A DNA stretch of 64,000 nt from the NCBI GenBank assembly GCA_963722575.1, contig CAVRNR010000022.1, forward strand, positions 186,001-250,000, given 5' to 3'. The stretch comes from Fen-178 sp963722575. GTDB taxonomy: Bacteria > Acidobacteriota > Terriglobia > Bryobacterales > Bryobacteraceae. Below are positions 60,809 to 64,000 of this stretch, one piece after another. The notes beneath the pieces were generated by a model. It searched no databases, was not told the DNA's origin, and saw only the letters and a list, made by a program, of their open reading frames with translations. Positions within the stretch are counted from its first letter, which is position 1, and each line of letters opens with the position of its first letter. A program made the position numbers and the translations under genes.

Positions 60809-62428
60809 CTGAAACAGCAGCATAAGCTCCTGCTCGACACGGTCCTGCTGGGGATCGTCGGGGGGCTGAGCGCGTAGGCGTTCGTCTTTTTGCTCAAGCT
60901 CTCTCAAACTGTGTTTCTCAATTGGCTGGCCGGCTACCGTCCGCCGGTACTGATCCCCGATGGAAGCATAAGCGGGCCCGCGGTGGGAGCGCACGGTCTC
61001 TGGCTGATTCCGCTCGCCACGACGTTGGGCGGCCTGCTGGCCGGCGTCCTTGTGTATAGCCTGGCTCCCGAAGCGGAAGGGCACGGGACGGACGTGGTGG
61101 TGAGTGCTTTTCACAACCTGGGAGGCGTCATTCGGGCGCGCGTGCCTTTCGTGAAGCTGATCGCCTCCGCCATCACCATCGGCTCCGGCGGTTCGGCGGG
61201 GCGGGAAGGTCCGACGGCCTTGATCAGCGCGGGAATCGGGTCGGTGTATGCCGTCAAGCGCCACCGCTCGGAGGATGAAACGCGTCTGCTGATGTTGGTC
61301 GGCATGGCTGCCGGCCTGGCGGCGATCTTCCGGTCGCCAATCGGAACGGCGATTTTTGCCATCGAGGTTCTGTACGGCGAAATGGAATTCGAGGCTGGCG
61401 CGCTGGTCTTCACCATGCTAGGGTCCATTGTGGCGTACGCCGTGAACGGGCTTTTTGTGGGCTTCCGCCCGCTATTCGACGTTCCCTCCGAACTGGCGGC
61501 GCCAGGCATCGCCGATTACGGGTGGTACGTGGTGCTCGGGGCCGCTTGCGGCGTGGTGGCCACCATTCTGCCCATGGTGTTCTATACCGTGCGCGACCTG
61601 TTCCGCCTGATTCCGTGCCCTCCCCATTTCAAGCCGGCGATCGGAGGTCTGGGGGTGGGGCTGGCGGCCCTCCTGCTCCCGCAATTGCTGGGAGGCGGCT
61701 ACGGTTGGATTCAATCCGCCATCGATGGCCGTATGACGGGTGTTTTGCTGCTGTTCCTGTGCTTCGGAAAAATACTCACATTTGCGCTCACCATCGGGTC
61801 CGGCGGGTCTGGCGGCGTCTTTGCGCCCAGTCTCTTCACGGGCGCCATGCTGGGCGGATTTCTGAGCCCGATGTTCCATCAGCCGCCCGCGGCGTTTGTA
61901 GTTGTGGGCATGGCCGCGGTCTTTGGCGGCGCCGCCCGGGTGCCGATTGCGACGCTGCTGATGGTCACGGAGATGACCGGCGGCTACCACTTGCTGATTC
62001 CCGCCGCGCTGGCCGTGATGCTCAGCTCCTGGGTCCAGAATCTGCTGTCGGCGTCGCTGAAATACCAGAGCCTGTACGAGGCGCAGGTCCCCAGCCGCCC
62101 TTATTCACCGTCGCATTACATAGAACAGTTGCGCATCGCCCTCGACCTGCTCAAGACCCACGCTGTTTCGACCGGCGCGAAGGGCCGCGGCCTGGAATTG
62201 ATTTCGCTGTTGACTTCCGGAGTGCCCGTCACAGCCAGCACTTCCTTCACTTTGTCGAGCAGCTCAGCCGCCTTGAATGGCTGGGGGAAAACCTCAAACC
62301 CTTGCAGAACCTCCCGATTTTCGAGCCAGACATCGTCGAGAATGCCGCCCACTATGAGCACGGGAACTCCGAGGCACGTCTTGCGCAGGTACATCGCAGC
62401 GTCATGCCCCGATATGCTATTTGTGTAG
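60809..62428 (+). CDS. ClC-family chloride channel/antiporter with a premature stop (probably non-functional)
   Basis: From 60890 the frame is open for 512 residues and contains the ClC core: AITIGSGGSAGREGPTALIS (the GxEGP-type selectivity and gating motif), MAAGLAAIFRSPIGTAIFAIEVLYGEME, and ALTIGSGGSGGVFAPSLFTGAMLGG (GxFxP). Upstream in the same frame is the expected first helix (LKQQHKLLLDTVLLGIVGGLSA), then TAG at 60875-60877, then AFVFLLKLSQ. The stop is one change away from TGG or CAG. No ATG, GTG or TTG lies ahead of it; the N-terminus would begin at a CTG at 60809. The last 100 residues are antisense to the 62116-62589 gene and look non-homologous. The gene may be decaying or may contain an assembly error. 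Confidence 0.75.
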
Positions 62429-62589
62429 TGGCGGACCATCAGCAGGTCCGGAGTGCAGTCCTTCAGCCACTCTATGGCGCTGCCGATGTCGCCTGCCGCC
62501 AGAACGCAATATCCTTCGGATTCCAGTGCTTTGCAGATGGCCTTGCGGATAACCGGGTCGGACGCCAGAAACAAAATGGTCGCGTTCAT
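62116..62589 (-). CDS. Degenerate receiver protein (no acceptor Asp)
   Basis: 157 residues. The receiver-like core is ILFLASDPVIRKAICKALESEGYCVLAAGDIGSAIEWLKD, but the acceptor strand reads PDLLMVRHYTNSISGHDAAMYL with no Asp. The later Lys position reads FPQPFKAAEL, with Gln in its place. The first 120 residues are receiver-like; the last 35 (PEVNSEINSRPRPFAPVET) are the complement of the ClC reading frame. No output domain. It overlaps the ClC-like frame by 313 bases on the opposite strand. Its partner is unknown. Confidence 0.7.
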   Translation of the reverse strand: MNATILFLASDPVIRKAICKALESEGYCVLAAGDIGSAIEWLKDCTPDLLMVRHYTNSISGHDAAMYLRKTCLGVPVLIVGGILDDVWLENREVLQGFEVFPQPFKAAELLDKVKEVLAVTGTPEVNSEINSRPRPFAPVETAWVLSRSRAMRNCSM

Positions 62590-62641
62590 CGCTCCTCGCC
62601 AATCTTAGCGCATGCCGGCGCCGGCCGTAGCGTCAGCCGGA

Positions 62642-63805
62642 TCATCCGCCTGGCGCAACCGGCGCTTTGGTGACGGCGATGCGGACCCGGATCCTGCCTG
62701 GAGTGACCCGGTCCACGACCACGCCTGGCGGAAGATCGAGGGTGCTGGGAGCGAGTTGAAGCGTGGTCCACCCGGAGTGCAAGTGCCGCAAATCGAACTG
62801 GGCAATGAGTCTTCCGAGGCTGATGGAATCCATGACCCAAGGGCTTCCGCGCAACTGAACCTCCAGGGTGTCCGCGGATTGCTCCGCGATCTCCATTCCC
62901 GCGGGCACGTCGTTAAACTCTATGGGAATCGTGACGCTCCGTATCGTGGTGCCCGCGGCGAGGAACGACATCGACCAGATCAGGCCGGCCAATCCGACCG
63001 CGCCGAGCTTGAGCCTGATGTTGGCAAACAGGATGCGGCCGACACGGCTGGTGGCGCTCTTCCGGTCGCGGCTTCGCAACTCCTCGAGCGCCCGCAGTAG
63101 TTGCTCGCGCCCCGCCTGCGGGCGAACATCCCGGCCGCGCATCAAGCTCACTTCGCCGCGCTCTTCGGAAACGACAACTACCAGGGCGTCGCAGCGCTCG
63201 GCCAGCCCCATGCCGGCGCGATGTCTGGTGCCGTAGAAGCTGGCGAGATTCTGCCGCTGAGTCAAAGGGAGCACAACGCCTGCCGCCACCGCCCGGTCGC
63301 CGGAGACGATGACCGCGCCGTCGTGGAGGGGTGAGGTCTTCTGGAATATGGCCTTCAACAATTCGGAGGAGACTACCGCGTCCAGAGCCACGCCTCCCTC
63401 CAGAAGCTCGGAGACGGCATCGCGCCGGGCGATGGCCAGCAGCGCGCCGAGGCGGTCGCCGGCCAGGTCGAACGCCGCGTCGGCGATGGCGCGATTGCTC
63501 TTCGACAGGGCCGATGGGGGCCGTGGCCAGTACCGCAAAGCGCTATCGAGCCGCATGAAAGCGGCACGCAGCTCGGGTTGGAAAATCAACAAAAGAAGAA
63601 CGACCGCCAGGATTGCCGCGAAATCCAGCACCCAACTGGTGATCACCAGATCCAGGCGGCGCGCCAGCAGCGCCAGCGCGTGGATCCCCACCACGCTCAG
63701 CGCGATCCGTAGCGACCGAGTCGAATGGGCCCAGCGCAGCAGGGCATAAAACGCAGCGGTGAGAACCAGAAAATCAACGACGCTTTGCCAACGAAACAAG
63801 GGCAT
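62642..63805 (-). CDS. cdaA: Fused diadenylate cyclase CdaA and regulator CdaR (DAC + YbbR domains)
   Basis: 387 residues. Three N-terminal transmembrane helices (residues 5-85) are followed by a DAC domain with the catalytic motifs DGA (SPLHDGAVIVSGD, about residue 162) and RHR (YGTRHRAGMGLAE, about residue 193). It makes the signal c-di-AMP. After a linker comes another membrane helix (LKLGAVGLAGLIWSMSFLAAG, about 265-285) and one YbbR domain (TIRSVTIPIEFNDVPAGMEI; DTLEVQLRGSPWVMDSI). In Firmicutes CdaA and the YbbR protein CdaR are separate, adjacent genes; here they are one polypeptide. glmM, the usual third partner, is not in the window. The start at 63805 gives the usual hydrophobic N-terminus. 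Confidence 0.92.
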   Translation of the reverse strand: MPLFRWQSVVDFLVLTAAFYALLRWAHSTRSLRIALSVVGIHALALLARRLDLVITSWVLDFAAILAVVLLLLIFQPELRAAFMRLDSALRYWPRPPSALSKSNRAIADAAFDLAGDRLGALLAIARRDAVSELLEGGVALDAVVSSELLKAIFQKTSPLHDGAVIVSGDRAVAAGVVLPLTQRQNLASFYGTRHRAGMGLAERCDALVVVVSEERGEVSLMRGRDVRPQAGREQLLRALEELRSRDRKSATSRVGRILFANIRLKLGAVGLAGLIWSMSFLAAGTTIRSVTIPIEFNDVPAGMEIAEQSADTLEVQLRGSPWVMDSISLGRLIAQFDLRHLHSGWTTLQLAPSTLDLPPGVVVDRVTPGRIRVRIAVTKAPVAPGG

Positions 63806-63853
63806 GAAGCCGAACCTCGGATCTACAGAGCAACGCCGCCTGGCAGGGGCCCA

Positions 63854-64000
63854 TCATACGCTCAGGACCGGACAAGGGGATTCGCGCACGACCTGGTACA
63901 GATCCGACCAGAGACGCGAGATTGCGCCGCGATCGTGTCCGCGGCCCACAACGACCAGATCCGCGGATTCCTCGATGGCCGCGCGCCGAATCCCTTCCGC
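63854..64000 (-). CDS. Universal stress protein, C-terminal end (cut by window edge)
   Basis: The last 48 codons are visible: ESADLVVVGRGHDRGAISRL and YQVVRESPCPVLSV, then TGA. The GRGxxxG...S..V motif is the ATP-binding C-terminal part of UspA-like proteins. It lies upstream of cdaA on the same strand, with about 48 bases between. The N-terminal part is outside the window. Confidence 0.85.
   Translation of the reverse strand, partial: AEGIRRAAIEESADLVVVGRGHDRGAISRLWSDLYQVVRESPCPVLSV

Noticed and set aside
23308..60877. Reassignment of TAG or TAA to glutamine
   Set aside because: Many intact genes here end normally at TAG or TAA (for example tolC, CPBP, the NarL regulator, modC), so these codons act as stops.

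Overview
The window is GC-rich, densely coded chromosomal DNA. It most resembles an acidobacterium of the Solibacter/Bryobacter type. This is an inference from gene content: a TonB-dependent receptor with an N-terminal carboxypeptidase-regulatory-like domain, a MacB-type permease with TolC, a secreted VWA protein beside a sortase in a diderm, many receiver-like proteins, and dispersed palindromic repeats with a RAYT transposase remnant. No rRNA, phage or CRISPR locus is visible. One tRNA (His) is present.

Layout. (1) Bases 1-9186, minus strand: an operon with overlapping genes that resembles the E. coli yge/ygf purine-catabolism (selenium-linked) cluster. In transcription order it holds a FAD subunit, a [2Fe-2S] subunit and a molybdenum subunit of a xanthine-dehydrogenase-type hydroxylase, then YgeY, a YgfK lacking its flavin/NAD domain, YgeW, carbamate kinase and SsnA (cut by the window edge). 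(2) 9.3-12.7 kb: a HEAT/SEC-C protein split by a frameshift and an AlkD-like protein. (3) 12.7-16.3 kb: a molybdate uptake operon (modABC) divergent from an XRE-PBP one-component regulator; this could supply the cofactor metal for the hydroxylase in (1). (4) 16.4-21.7 kb: an orphan antitoxin with a clear promoter/operator, then gltX-glnS-carbamoyltransferase in one operon. (5) 21.8-28 kb: an ECF sigma factor, an NTF2-like secreted protein, a hicA remnant, a GalU-like enzyme plus a 1109-residue sugar kinase/UDP-sugar pyrophosphorylase fusion, and tRNA-His. (6) 28.1-29.3 kb: a decayed ISKra4-type element. (7) 29.4-38 kb: a CPBP protease, then a MacAB-TolC-like export operon with three adaptors, a permease and TolC but no ATPase. 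(8) 38.4-44.2 kb: an antitoxin-like gene, a TonB-dependent receptor with a terminator, and the scpA-scpB-rluB-CoA-binding operon. (9) 44.2-47.6 kb: a sortase island (repeat protein, class D/E-like sortase, VWA protein, a substrate with an MPKTAS sorting signal). (10) 47.2-57 kb: stress and signalling genes (HtrA, DUF2934-Hsp20, a general-stress protein, several receivers and pseudo-receivers, a KdpD/KdpE-like pair, a NarL regulator with a broken PAS histidine kinase). (11) 57-64 kb: a RAYT fragment, an outer-membrane-lipoprotein-like protein, a nine-heme cytochrome c fused to cytochrome b, a PRC-barrel protein, a broken ClC channel, a fused CdaA-CdaR diadenylate cyclase and the end of a universal stress protein.

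Two themes recur. First, GTGGGGCA-bounded palindromic repeats occur between genes. They are also absorbed in frame into ssnA and ygfK, and one supplies the stop codon of the kinase/pyrophosphorylase fusion. Second, several genes carry single-base lesions (ygeW, HEAT/SEC-C, hicA, ISKra4, histidine kinase, ClC). These are either real decay or assembly errors; reads or relatives would decide.
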